Assembly (NCBI GenBank): GCA_964023275.1
Contig: OZ029914.1
Location: 13,064,341 to 13,128,340, forward strand
Reading direction: 5' to 3'
DNA length: 64,000 nucleotides
DNA from: Norana najaformis
Taxonomy: Eukaryota; Annelida; Clitellata; Crassiclitellata; Hormogastridae
Shown here: piece after piece, positions 37,701 through 48,300 of the stretch
How positions within the stretch are numbered: the stretch's first letter is position 1
Layout of the letters: each line of letters starts with the position of its first letter
Translations under genes and position numbers: made by a program
The notes under the pieces: generated by a model
Told to the model about the DNA's origin: nothing
Seen by the model: the letters and a program-made list of their open reading frames with translations, nothing else
Database searches by the model: none

Positions 37701-40433
37701 TAGATTTCTTCGCAGAGGAGTGAATAAATCTGAGGCCTGGGAAAGATAAGACCGAGAAGAATATCTCCTTCAGATAAGATGGATCACATCCTTCAAGAAA
37801 ATAACGCGTAGGGATTAGGACCTTAATCTTAATGCGTTTTGCATCGATAACCAGTGCGGTTCCTTCCAAATGAAAATAGATAAATGCGCAAGCCTGGGTA
37901 TAGCGCCTATCAGCAGAGCCGTAGCATTCAAAACAGATAGCACTGATCAAAGAGGGAAAGTGTTGGATCGGCAAAAATGGCATTGCCAAAGTTAATCCTG
38001 GAGCACATGAATGCATGTATAAGGGGGTAAGGGTCACGGCGGCTTGTTTTTAAGCGAACCTCGAACAGAGCGAACCTGGCGGAGGCGGAAGAAGCGCGCT
38101 CCACATATAGTTCCTTCACACCCTCTGAGAAGGTCAGTTCTTGATCCAACGTTGCGTCCAGGTCACGCATAGTCGATGAGAAAGAGATGCAGTGGAAGTG
38201 ATGCTGCAGGCAAGGCAAATAGATTTTACAAAATCTGCCTACTGTACAGCTACGAAGCCAGATGAGCTTAGCCGGGATTCAGCCGGAGGTGATGGACGAC
38301 ATCCAGGCTCCAATCAACTGCCCTGTCTTATGCTTTTCTTCAAGGGGAATGCTTCTACCGCTGTGCCGAGGGCATATACCTGAGTGCCGTCAGCAACTCA
38401 GCATACTGATGAGTTCAATCCCCCAAGGTTTGAATCAACATTGTAAAGTACTTAGAGTAGGGGCTTTAAAATAGAACCCCGTTGAAGATCAAGTGAGAAT
38501 AATGGAAGGGACGAACCGCGTTGAACCAAAAACCACAGCCTAATTACACCTAGACATGAATTAATGCAACCATAACAGAACACCACCCACGACGCCGAGC
38601 GATTTTTTAAGAAGTTCCAAAAGAGGTGCCGTTTCTGTTGGATGTCATATAACACTCTCTCCTTAACTCTGAAGAATAAACTTTAAAAATTAAAGACTAT
38701 TCTTGTCTTATATTAGTTTTCCGCTCTTGAGGGCAACGGTATATGCTAAAGTCCAGTTTAACATTTATATTGACACCAAACTCTAAGATTAACTGCTATT
38801 TATAATTACATTACTATTATTGAATGGGTAATGTTTTTAACCCTCTGCTAAGTTTATTTCATTATTAACCCATTTGGAAGATTATTGTTTATAATGATAG
38901 TTTTCAGTACGTGAAGATTGCTCTTGGTTTCAAATAAGGTTTACATAGTATTTCAACAACTTGCATACTCGCAAAGTTGGAGGTAGTTGCTTATTTTTCA
39001 TAAATGGAAGACGGAATTGAAATCCAGTTTTAGTAACAAAGAAAAACATTGCTTACCTGGGCACATACTTTCTTGTCTTATTTTAGTTTGCCTCTCTTGA
39101 AAGCTATGTTTTATGCTGAACTTCAAGTTAATCTACTTTATATGAACACTTCGAACTCTGAGTTCAACTACTTTTTATGATTACAGAGTGCGGAAATGTT
39201 ATTAATTAGTCAGATGTATTTAATCTTTTGTTATGATTCTTTCGTTATTAACTCAATTACAGATTATGGTTTACACACTGACATGCTTTTTAGTAGCCTA
39301 CGTTAATAATGCTCTCAGTTTCAAATAAGACTTATGTGGAAATTCAACAAACTTTATAGAGCCATGTGTTTATTTGGCATGAAAGAAAAACCGTGCTGAA
39401 ATTAAGTGTTAGTAACAAGGAAAACACTGTTTACCTGAGCACATACTTTCTTCATCACGAGTTAGCATCTGGTACACGTGATGTTGTTTTGTTTTCTTTA
39501 GAGATTCAAGAAAACACTCGTAGACATCTCGAGTGTTTCTACTGATGATTTTCAGTAGCTCTTCACTAGCTATTATTGGGGTAGCATCAAACTGTTGAAG
39601 ACGTTCGTGTTCTTTACCAGTTAACTTTCCACTTTGAAACATCTGTGCAGCTACCTCTGGAGCACTTAGGTTGCTGAGCAGCTTATCGTAGTGGAGTCGG
39701 ATGCGGTTTTGGTGGTCCTCTATAAAAATACTCGGATTCTTATGAAACAATGTCGGAAATTTTCAGATCTAGTTATTTAGTCGATTGTACACTTCAACCG
39801 CACACAGAATAAAGGCACAGAAAATTAATTTCTTCGTTTAGTTATAAAAGCAAACAAAAGACAAGTTCACCTAGAGTGATAGGATGCGAAAACGTGACTA
39901 AAATGAACATATAACGGTTAATATTAGGCTGTCTTTAGGTATTATGTAGTACATACAGTTTTGTACAGAAATTTTGAACATTTTATATCACAATTTTATG
40001 TACCTTTCTAGACCGCTAGAACACAATTATTTGATATGATTTAGCCAACTTAAGGTAAGGTAAAACTATTTCTTAAGCTGATTTGCTTTAAATGAATGAT
40101 CAAAATGCATTAGGCTTGATATGACCACTAAATTAGAAAATAGTACGTAATTTAAATGTGTTGGAATTTAGGCCTATTTGATATAGCTGAGCCAAAGTAT
40201 TTTTAGAGGGGAGGATTATGTGTAACATAAGGGGCCACTGTTTTATTTAAGGCAATAATATAACTTATTCATCATTTGGAACCCGGAATATTTAAGTGAA
40301 AGATACTCCGTTTTGAAATACCTGTAAATAGTGATTCTTCGGCATCCGGATCAGATATGACGCGTTGAACCGAATCCCAGAGCAGAACTAATTTTTCACG
40401 GGAAGGATTCGTCGTTGCCTTCTCAATATCCAT
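24857..40433 (-). CDS. Array gene 3: CARD-CARD-coiled coil-NHL protein with extra cc3 exon (about 871 aa)
   Basis: Exons 40322-40433, 39435-39719, 36674-36961, 34590-34831, 33704-33851, 32417-32962, 27609-27725 and 24857-25734 total 2616 nt and stay in frame to the stop at 24857. The layout is as in gene 2, with an additional 39-codon coiled-coil exon before the propeller. The gene is long because its introns hold a 2.6 kb DNA transposon, a truncated second cc2 exon, a LINE remnant at 37523-38425 and a tandem duplication near CARD1. The 5' part (through cc2 and the start of the next intron) resembles gene 4. The 3' part (cc2 fragment, cc3, propeller 3' half) resembles gene 5. It therefore looks like a product of unequal recombination. 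Whether it is transcribed as one gene is unproven. Confidence 0.65.
25916..27730. repeat. Segment duplicated at 62222-64000
   Basis: Near-identical by eye to the right end of the window, including the tgacagacagacagac run and the cc3 exon. In gene 5 the match is interrupted at its start by the young LINE. Apart from cc3 no coding exon is seen. Confidence 0.85.
27609..27725 (-). CDS. Array gene 3, exon cc3 (39-codon coiled coil)
   Basis: Acceptor gttctttgcag, donor GTAAAA, 117 nt, phase 1-1. Encodes LTLEEERRVWAKEKAQLLKQ followed by IQELQQESS, a short helical E/K/Q/L segment that would extend the coil by roughly five heptads. Present in genes 3 and 5, decayed in gene 1, absent from genes 2 and 4. 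Confidence 0.7.
28292..28455 (-). pseudogene. Truncated second cc2 exon inside array gene 3
   Basis: The last 54 codons or so of a cc2 exon (SEEKLKESDTVLKMTTAQLK and onward to the SSKG end) with an intact GTGAGT donor. At 28455 the homology stops abruptly and sequence like the gene 4 cc2-to-NHL intron begins. With no acceptor it should be skipped. It is closest to gene 2's cc2. Confidence 0.75.
28456..29667. other. Intron of gene 3, rearranged copy of the gene 4 cc2-NHL intron
   Basis: Collinear pieces match 45400-46580 of gene 4, for example the ttgattgattgattataatt region and the segment acagacggacaa-gcagacac just before the transposon. No coding exon is seen. Confidence 0.6.
29668..29679 (+). 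repeat. Left terminal inverted repeat of the DNA transposon
   Basis: CACTGGCCAACA, exact inverted partner at 32282-32293. Imperfect pairing continues inward for well over 50 bp by eye. Confidence 0.85.
29984..31688 (-). pseudogene. Transposon-borne orphan protein gene, Cys-rich, frameshifted
   Basis: ATG at 31686-31688. The first 330 or so codons start with a Cys/His region: CYIC, later VCKTCIEQLRHW, then CYFCMVNI, a likely zinc-binding fold. An acidic Ser-rich stretch and the FGSIPIGHSTRMKEEYN block follow. Near 30690-30715 the frame shifts. It resumes as KYPCFLCLWDSRAKHEHW, then LPPLHIKLGLMK, and ends with EEQGERFHQDIKTMENRYQG and MMADYCW. Two in-frame stops lie in the second part (about 30621 and 30509). 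I recognise this as a protein family common in invertebrate genomes as 'uncharacterized' entries. Its position between inverted repeats suggests it is the element's transposase. The catalytic residues were not identified. Confidence 0.7.
32282..32293 (-). repeat. Right terminal inverted repeat of the DNA transposon
   Basis: Complement of CACTGGCCAACA, followed directly by the TAATT duplication at 32294-32298. Confidence 0.85.
32417..32962 (-). CDS. Array gene 3, exon cc2 (long coiled coil)
   Basis: 546 nt, phase 1-1, acceptor gctttag, donor GTGAGT. 182 codons of strong coiled coil (EREKTRTKKQQTESQETVHE; LKETQEKLNETEANLKELKA). Very close to gene 4's cc2. Confidence 0.8.
33704..33851 (-). CDS. 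Array gene 3, exon cc1 with duplicated donor
   Basis: Acceptor aattttttag, then KKDSVETFEKNFKKLQNELQ and on to phase 1 at CAAG|GTTAGT. One codon longer than in gene 1. The donor neighbourhood is duplicated: a second CTTCAAG|GTTAGC lies 14 nt downstream. Only the upstream donor keeps the frame into cc2. Confidence 0.6.
34135..34255. repeat. Palindrome-rich interspersed repeat copy
   Basis: Contains gctgacaatatttcccctac, atgtcctacatatgg and gtatgggattattgtcatat. Same intronic position as in genes 1, 2 and 4. Confidence 0.5.
34590..34831 (-). CDS. Array gene 3, linker exon
   Basis: 242 nt, acceptor attctaag, donor GTAAGA, phase 1 to 0. SSGERIPPKMPPKPRKPPLT core, otherwise more divergent than the copies in genes 2 and 4 and closer to gene 1 in its second half (FSKQISIRSTTL here, SSKQISIRPTSL in gene 1). 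Confidence 0.65.
35000..35620 (-). mobile_element. Degraded LINE remnant in gene 3 intron
   Basis: Orthologous to the remnant at 16290-17040: the HHVSYICRFELGYYELRKIR segment and upstream RT debris are shared. Non-functional. Confidence 0.6.
35625..35708 (+). mobile_element. LINE 3' end fragment, gene 3 only
   Basis: gtcgggagcgcc...cgctttataaatg followed by a ttacaataacaattacaat tail. Same 3' end as the LINE at 58830-62220, opposite orientation. Absent at the corresponding place in genes 2 and 4. Confidence 0.6.
36150..36320. other. Gene 3-specific intronic insertion, unclassified
   Basis: Relative to gene 4 (around 50380) extra sequence starting gtaagtaagtatattcttta and including ccaatagctaatcgcacatc is present. 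Possibly the end of a retroelement; no ORF or inverted repeats were seen. Confidence 0.35.
36674..36961 (-). CDS. Array gene 3, CARD2 exon
   Basis: 288 nt, phase 1-1, acceptor tttgttgcag, donor GTATGT. SVSEHSRVLRQKYVWLTESL, LLGNEVLSDRERDQIVSEKG, FLNCLKDTSQHHIFEKLTDK. The most divergent CARD2 of the array. The first codon is GAT (Asp) rather than the GGT (Gly) of the others. Confidence 0.7.
37523..38425 (-). mobile_element. Degraded LINE fragment, same family as 58830-62220
   Basis: The stretch from tatagcgtcacttcaag... to agtgccgtcagcaactcagc aligns by eye with 58850-59775 of the young LINE. Broken minus-strand peptides resemble its RT C-terminal region (MRDLDATLDQELTFSEGVKE; RINFGNAIFADP). 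It lies in the gene 3 intron between CARD2 and CARD1. Confidence 0.65.
38690..39380. repeat. Divergent tandem duplication of about 370 bp beside CARD1 of gene 3
   Basis: 38700-38985 and 39075-39350 resemble each other (tcttgtcttat-ttagttt ... tctcttga; later ttatttcattattaaccca versus ttctttcgttattaactca). At 39053-39076 the first copy includes a remnant of the CARD1 3' end with its donor (ttacctgggcacatactttc). Confidence 0.5.
39435..39719 (-). CDS. Array gene 3, CARD1 exon
   Basis: 285 nt, phase 1-1, donor GTAAAC. NRIRLHYDKLLSNLSAPEVA, MFQSGKLTGKEHERLQQFDA, ASEELLKIISRNTRDVYECF, LKKTKQHHVYQML. Clear CARD; more substituted in the first half than genes 1, 2 and 4. Confidence 0.85.
40322..40433 (-). 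CDS. Array gene 3, first coding exon
   Basis: 112 nt, ATG after cgctttcaga, donor GTATTT, phase 1. MDIEKATTNPSREKLVLLWD then SVQRVISDPDAEE. An upstream ATG at 40494-40496 is in frame but not conserved in reading frame with the paralogues. Confidence 0.6.
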
Positions 40434-40519
40434 TCTGAAAGCGAAAGAGGTTATTGCAACAATTTCAACATGCTTCTCATGAATATTTTGAAACATCGGT
40501 CATTTACAGCAGGCTGTTC

Positions 40520-40712
40520 AATCAAAGGCTTATTGATATAATTACTATTTGGTGTTGTTATTGTTGTTATTATTTTTATTATTATTTTAAAGCGAATTAT
40601 TATCATTATTACAATTACTATTCCTTTTATTATTATAATCATTATGAAAGTAATGTTGTCATGACAAAATTATTATTGTAATTATTATTATTATTATCAT
40701 TATTAATCAGAG
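40520..40712 (+). repeat. ATT-rich microsatellite region upstream of array gene 3
   Basis: Imperfect att/ttg triplet runs, the positional equivalent of those at genes 1, 2 and 4. Confidence 0.8.
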
Positions 40713-41950
40713 ATTTATATCGCGTTGATTTTGTTATTCACCTCAAAAACGCGGGAAGCTGCAAAAGGTAAGCCTTCAACTGCGAACTAAGAAAAGAAAA
40801 TATTGCCAAAATTGCAAAGACTCCAGAATTCCATAGTAAGGCAATCAACACAACTTCAGAAGTACGATCAGATTAGCTCTGGACCGAAATCTTCACAAGG
40901 AATTTAATAACATCTGGAATGATCAACCCATGCGTTTTAAACAATATGGTCTAATTTTATAACTAATTTTATAACTACACGTTCAAAGAAAATCTCACCC
41001 GTGCATAAATATATATTCTTTTCTTTTTGGAGCAAATGAAATTAAAAACGCGTAAAAATATTCCTTGACAATCACAGTAAGTTTCACCGCATTTTTCTGT
41101 GATCAGGTACCCGAAGCCATACGCTCGAAGAAACCTACACACATTACGATACCCGGTAAAGAGATACGTTACACTTTTAGATAGTTCGTGCCCAATGAAT
41201 TCCTGTCAACAGACTGCTAAAGCCAAAGCACGACTGGTGAATCGGTAAGGGTAGGCCTATACAAACACAGTGTTAGTCGATTATAAAGGCTTGCAATATT
41301 TCATCGAATAGTCTAAGATCGCCTTAGGCAAACGAATAAAAATTTATGATTGCTAAAATTTTTATGTAAATCTGCTTCACGGTCAGATTAGCAACAACCT
41401 TGTTGTAGTTCTTCTTGAGGCTCACCCCATATTGTAGAGTCATTTAGTTTACAGGCTATTAGGCCTACTTTGAATGCCTTTGTTGCCTTCTATATGTGGA
41501 AAGCCCCAAATTCGGAAATGAAAGAGGAAGTGGGGCCTAAATGTTAACGCTATTCCATGTGAACAAATGACTTCTTCAATACCACAGTTAATTTCTTTTT
41601 TAGTAGCTCACCATACACAACAATTATGCGCAAGACATCTGTGGACGGTACAGTAAAGAAAGCCGTAGCTCAGTCCCCCACAGCATTGCTCAAATGCATA
41701 GGACCTATACGTCATTGCTGGTCGTCTGATTTACCGGGTTGGGATTGCTCCCCACGCACTGGCTGGCCAATAGACCTATATAAAAATGCAAATGTAAATG
41801 TACATGTTTGCATATAGCGACCGTGTGGCCTCGATCCTGCTCATCTTTCAATGAGTTTATCGGGTGAGATCCTTCACCATCGCTGCCAGTTTCAGTGGGT
41901 GCACACAGGCCTATTTACGCCACTGGGACATTATTGAAGCTTACATTAAT
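40710..41950. repeat. Conserved 5' flank block of array genes (copy at gene 3)
   Basis: Contains the cgcg-aaaaacgcggg block, 'cccaatgaattcctgtcaac' and 'ctgcttcacggtcagatta'. No coding exon is seen. Confidence 0.6.
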
Positions 41951-44506
41951 ACGAACACATAAGACTACTCAATACGTTTCTCGTGTGTATACTTTTAAAA
42001 GAATGATCTCTTTAATAAACTAATTATGATCTCAAATGCTGAACAGCAAATCTTGACTGTGATATAGAATGAAAGGCGCGGACATAAGGCCGGAGATAGG
42101 ATGTTGACCAAAATGATGATCCAAAACAACGTTTAATGTTTGAATAAACTCCTTAAGAGAAAAAGCCAGATGATGAGCTCCACAGACTACAGATGGAAGC
42201 ACACTAGTGACGAGTAAGATATGAAGATGTTGAAATGAGCGAAACGATCATCGACACCATACACACAATAACAAGGCAAAGACGTTCTCTTCAGAAGCTA
42301 CTTAGATTGAGTTAGTACTTTATGTTGTAAGCATATTCCGAAATGAATTTGACAATATTCCACAGGTGGCTCCATATGTTCTACATACGGGTTCAGCACA
42401 CCCTACATAAGGAATATGACAATATTCCACATATGGGCGTCATATGTCCCCATATGTGTGAATATGTGAGACACAAGGAACGCATATGCGGAATAGTGTC
42501 GTATTCTCACCATATCTTCAGCATTTGACGTTGTTGTTGGGGCATATTTGCGTTAATTGAACCGTACTGCAATGTAGTAGGACAACGTGGTTTTACCTGT
42601 CTATTGAATTCTTCCTCCAATGAAATAAACGTTCGGCGTGCACTTCTTGTACGGCTTTTGTATTCCACGCAGTTGTGGGCGCCTCTTCGATTTCTTCACC
42701 GTTGTGCACCTCAATAGACAATTCTTTGCTGCTGTTTGTCAAGTTCGTCTGCTTAGCTTGTTTGGCCTGTTTCTTCTGACAATACAGAGAATAGAAAAGA
42801 AAGCAGAGTCGCCTGTCGATGCGGTTGAACTGAGACGCAGAAACACAACCGATAAAATCTGAATTTACTCTTTTAAAATCAGCTGCTGCAGTACTAGACA
42901 GGGCGACCGTCTAGAAACTAAGAGTGCGTGACGAATTATCAGAGGTCGCAGGTCAAGTAATTAGGTAACTGTTGAAATGTATAGATGTCGGCGATAATAT
43001 TCGAGACGATTGAACAACAGGTAAAACTGAGTAGCTGGATCGGGAGTTTTAAAAATTTATACCTACTTATTCGTCACTTGATTCAGATCAAGGTTTTTTA
43101 GAGCAGTTCGGTAATAGCAGTTGTTCGTTGTCCTAATTGGGCTGGCTTCGAAACAACAACAATAACAACAACAACAATAAATCTAATTGCATTTGTAATT
43201 ATTTTGTAATTGTAATTATACTTCAAATTATAGCCATCATCATCATCATCATCAGCGTCATCGTCATAATCGCACAACCACACCATCAAACCACAAACTT
43301 CACATCCTGGCTCCTACGTTGACGACTGACAATTGAGCTTCCTAGATACGTAGGATAGAAATTAAAAGTTAAGTTGATTCATTTGATTCTTAGTATGGTT
43401 CTACTCAAAACTCCAGCGTAACAACAATTTCAGATATGGCATTAACATGAAATACGGTTCATTCGCCAGATGGCTAGTACACATTTGTCTAGTCTAGTCT
43501 CATTCGCTAGATATCGTTTTCTTTAATGATTGCAATTTTCCGGTTCTCTCGCGACGAAGGCCATACGGCAACTGTCTTGGAACTAAGCTACAAATTCACT
43601 ATAATCCTATATAAGGTCAAAGGTTTGCATGAAATTTTAAATAAATCGCAAGAAATTCCCAATTTATTTTCTGCAGGAGGCGCTTTGTAGAGTTTACTAA
43701 TGCACTGTTGAATATGTGTTCGCATGTTAGACTTCCAAAGATATCTTCGCATGTTAGACTTCCAAAGATATCATATTCCACAGCTAAGCTGATAAAACTC
43801 TCATCCCGAAATTAGTTAATCCGAAGTTCAGTTGCAATTATTCTTATCTTATTGTTTGATGACTTCGGAATAATTGAGAACAACATCACCTATAAACTGC
43901 TACAGTTACCACTAACCACCGCGCAAACTTTGAACGACATGCACATCAATAAGCCTTCTATAATCAGCATGTACTGTTACCCAAGAAAATTCAGCTGACT
44001 CTTTCCAAATGTCTCCATGGTTAACGTTCTCACAAATTCCAGGTCGGTATTTGAAGACCATCTCTTATATATTCAATAGAAAAAAGTATGAACGCTAAAA
44101 CATCTTCTTTTTATGCAAAATGGTTATTTAGGTTAACCTCATCTATAAAATTGAAAACTACGAAAATGAAATCAGGCTGAATATCTTATTTTCAAAAGAA
44201 ATTTTTCCTGCTGCTGACTTCAATTGGAAAGTCAACGAAAGGTCATTCAGCGCATCGTTACCAGATTATTAATGGTGCAGGTCGTTAAAAAGGGATATGA
44301 GAGCCATCCGTAAAGCAAGATATGGAATGATTTTCTGTCGAAGTTTATAGATATTCTAGAAGATAAAATCTGAAAGCAAATCCCATTCTTTTGAAGAAAA
44401 ATGATTTTTGTATAATTATTTTAAAATCTGAAATTAAAATTAGTCTCAATAATACAAGAGTCGAAAATCAAATCCGTCCACCTCTACATATGTTCTTTTT
44501 AAATTA
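41951..44506. repeat. 3' flank of array gene 4, near-identical to 9400-11867
   Basis: Includes the palindromic repeat (42340-42545), the caacaacaataac run (43153-43180) and the tandem 27-mer (43719-43772) in the same order as the first copy. No gene is seen. Confidence 0.8.
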
Positions 44507-45381
44507 TCAAAACGCATAAAGGAAAATTTGTCCAGCAAATTCAGATTGGTTGTCAACCACAAACAGTCGATTGTTGGCTTGATCAAGAAGAATCCTCTCT
44601 GGGTCTCGGAGTCTGTGTTTTTCTTCTTTTGGGAGAATTTCTCTTTTAAATTTCAAATCTGAATCCAATAACAAAACTCGACTGTTCCCCCGATCAACGA
44701 CCATCACGAATCCATTTCCATCGATGGCCAAATAGACTGGACGGTTCATTTGTCCGATGGTTGATCCACATTTTCCACCAAATGACCTTTCAAGTTTTCC
44801 ATTTCCATCCATTAGACACACTCTATGTAGACTTCTACCTTTTACGCCAAGACTGACCACAAAATGACCACTGGTCAGTTTTATAGCATGCCATAAATCA
44901 AAAATACCTTCGTCTGATGGTAGTTTTATTTCACGGATTAATTGTCCATTTGGCGAATATTCATTTAATTTACTTTTGCTATTAACAATTAAAATGATAT
45001 TCGATTCATCTGTAACAGATAGACTGCGTCCCCAATCTTCTCCTGTTGACCATTTATTTATTAATTTTCCATTTGAATCAACTCTCAAGATTTCACTCCA
45101 CTGACCATATAATCCTTTGAAATCGAAGACGTAGAGACAGTTGTTTTTGTTGCAGGATCCTATGTCCATTGGATCAATTAATTCCTTTAAATTCCATCGA
45201 CGACCGAAACTCAATTTCATCGAATCGTAAACTTCAACTTCTGAACTCTCTTCACTCACAACAAACAATTCTTTGTCTAAGATCGTCAATCCACGGATCG
45301 ATTTATTGTTTTCTTCAGCGGATTTTGTTCTGATCGTCTTATCTAAAACTGGATCCGATTTATATTTGTCTTGGGATTGAC
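44507..45381 (-). CDS. Array gene 4, NHL propeller terminal exon
   Basis: Acceptor tactttaag, phase 1 entry, 291 codons with stop. LAIDGNGFVMVVDRGNSRVL and RILLDQANNRLFVVDNQ mark two NHL units. Preceding blades include RVCLMDGNGKLERSFGGKCG. No canonical AATAAA was seen close downstream. Confidence 0.85.
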
Positions 45382-48300
45382 CTTAAAGTAGAAATATATT
45401 CGTTGAATGATTTTAATATATTCATTGACTTTCTTATATTTATGATATTGCTCTGAAATAATTTATCTCTAGATTTTTCTAAAAGTCTTGGATATGATGA
45501 GAAACAAACACAGACGGATGCAAAAAGAGGGCAGACGTAGTCAAACTAATCGTGACACAAACAGACACTACGAGCCAAACAAATGGACATAATTAGAGAT
45601 ACAGAAGCAGACGCACAGCGGATATTTTAAAGTGGAAGTTCAAGGACTTCTAGCTTTAAGTTACATTGCAAAATGCCTTGCCAAAATACTATACGTAGAC
45701 CTGCTACTGGTATATTGAGGTGGAAATCGTGCAAATTTACTTTAACAAAAAAATACGTTAATCATAAAAATATGTTTTATGAGAAAAAATGACTTAAATG
45801 CTAAGAAAGGAAAAGTTAATCTTCATATGCATCGACTGGGTGCACGAAATGCGCTTCCAGGTTTAGGCCTACAAACAACTCTGGGCTCTGAACAGCACCC
45901 ACTTATATTAAGGCTACATTAATGGACATCAAAAGCGGAATTCTAAAACTTTTTTTAAAAACATTTTACTATAAATATATAAATATAATTAAAATTATTT
46001 TCACAATTTCACAACTGGTTGTTTGTAGAAACTTTTGAAGCAGTGAGTAAAATTAAAATATTGAATCCGTTTAATTGGCATACAATAATATTCTACATTA
46101 TTCATTTTCTGAGATTCTGATTGAACTGTCCAGTTGATTGGACTTGTATATAATTATTATTTTAGTTTCATTATATGTACGGCTTGTACACTGTTTATTT
46201 CAGTTTGTTCACGCATAGAAAAGTGCCCATTTATATTTCGATTGTCATCGCACCATAACAACGGACGACCCTAATCAATCGGGGCTCACGTCCTTTCTGG
46301 ATTTACCTTTTGTATCCCCACAAATTCTATTTTACCTGCGAAACCTGATTTGTTGCATTTAGGATCTACAAAAGAGTTGATTGATTGATTGATTGATTAT
46401 AATTCACGTCATCTGCATAGGCATCGCCTACAAAAATAATACTGCTTTGGAATAATTTTAAAACTATGTCTTTGATTCTGGTTGTCAGTCATTTGAAATT
46501 TAAACAGACGGACAAGGCAGACACAGTGGAAGCACAGCAAACATTTCTTCACGGACCATTTTAATTGGACCGAATAATTTAATTTCAGTAATGCAGAATT
46601 AACGCAGTTGATTCATCCTACGGTAGTGCTCTGAGGTGTTGGGATATTTAGTCATGTACAAAAATCTTCCACGAAATAACAAATAAATGCAACTCACCTT
46701 TTGATCTTAGCTCATCGGTGCCTTCATCTGTCACATTTAGGCTTGCCTTGAGTTCTTTCAGGTTAGCTTCGGTTTCGTTTAACTTCTCTTGTGTTTCCTT
46801 TAGCTTTGTTCTAGTTGTTTTTAAAACTGGTTCGTTTTGTTTTAACTTTTCTTCTGAGTATCTTAGTTGCGTTTGGGTTTCTTTGAGGTTTACTTGTGTT
46901 GCCTGTTCTTTAAATTTTTCAATGATGCTTTCTTTTTCACTAACCTCGTGCTCTTTCTGCTGATTCAGCACCTTAAGGCTCTCAACTTTGGTTCCACTAT
47001 TCTTACGCTTTTCAGACGGAGTTTCGTTCTCATTTTTTGTTACATTAAGTCTTTTCTCCAACTCGTGTACTGTTTCTTGTGATTCTGTTTGCTGTTTCTT
47101 GCTTCTAGTTTTCTCTCGTTCAATGTCGTCCTTGAATCTTTTACATTCACTTTCCAGATGAAGAATTTCTTGCATCAGTCTCTCACGTTTTTCGCCTACG
47201 AATTTGGTTTGCATCATACTTCGCCTGTTGAAATTTTCTGATTCTGAAGCAAAATTAAATAATTGTAGTGATTTAGAATGAAGTGTTGTGCGCCCACAGT
47301 ACCGCTCTAAGTTAAGACAACATGAAAAGTTTTAGTATTGATTGGTGGTTCCAGTAGGTCTTCCTAGAATGGCCATAATGGAAAAAATCAACAAGAAAGA
47401 AAAATATCCGTTGGTAGTAACACCTCCCAATTTTACAGCAGGAGGCAGTCAGCTCTATATCTGTACCCGGTTAGTCGTGTGAGTTACTCAGACAAGTAGA
47501 AAGTGGCGTCGCTGGCGTTTGATGGGAAACGGTAACATTTTAAAGTTAAAAGTGAATGGTGTGTTCGGTGTCCAGGAATAAACGCTGCAACGTCCATGGA
47601 TACATTATACATCCACGGCAGGGTTTTAGTCACAGTGGCTATTTTGGTGGATATAACAGCTTAGACGTGGTTGCTCGCTAATACTAGAAACACTTACACA
47701 TTTGGAAAATGTTGGACAATGTCAGTCCTACCTACATCTTTGCTCAACATGTTTGCTTGTAAATGCGATACGTTTTCTTGAAACCCTCAAAATAAAGTAA
47801 AACATTTCAAATTTGAAATCAAACTCATAAAATCGTTAAGCCTTAATTAAATGTACTGATATTCATGAGATTTGCGTGCTAAACGTGAATCAGCAGAAAA
47901 TGTTACAAATTCTTGGTCATTTAACTGCGAAAAATAGGCCTACAAACAGCGCCACCTTAGCTCTATCATGCATGGATAAACTTAATATCCTTTTCGCTAA
48001 CCTTGAAGTAGTGTCCTGAAGCACATATTCCAAATGTTGTGTGATGATGCCTTCTGATGCATCTGGACAAATTTTTTTGAGACTTCTGTCTGCAGCTCAT
48101 TCTGAAGTTCCTCGAATTTTCTTTCGAGGAATTTCCCATATTTCTTCTAAAAATTTTTATTTCATGATTAAAATCGATATATTTATGCAGAAGTAAATGC
48201 GAGGACTTGCTCGATTTCACAGTTGCAAAATCTCAACTTTATGACACCGTGGAAGCTACCAGTTGCCGACCTGGCTTACAATTTCAATGTCATATGATGC

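Noticed and set aside
46718-46963. Phe/Ser-rich plus-strand ORFs opposite cc2 exons (also 2386, 13521, 32437)
   Set aside because: Antisense shadows of the Lys/Glu-rich coiled-coil exons.
47966-48220. Longer minus-strand ORFs over cc1 (also 14850-15065 and 3428-3832), reading as MSCRQKSQ.. Cys/Arg-rich peptides
   Set aside because: They are open in all copies but require phase 0 exit into cc2, which would give an immediate stop. The overlapping coiled-coil frame fits both neighbouring phases and has heptads.
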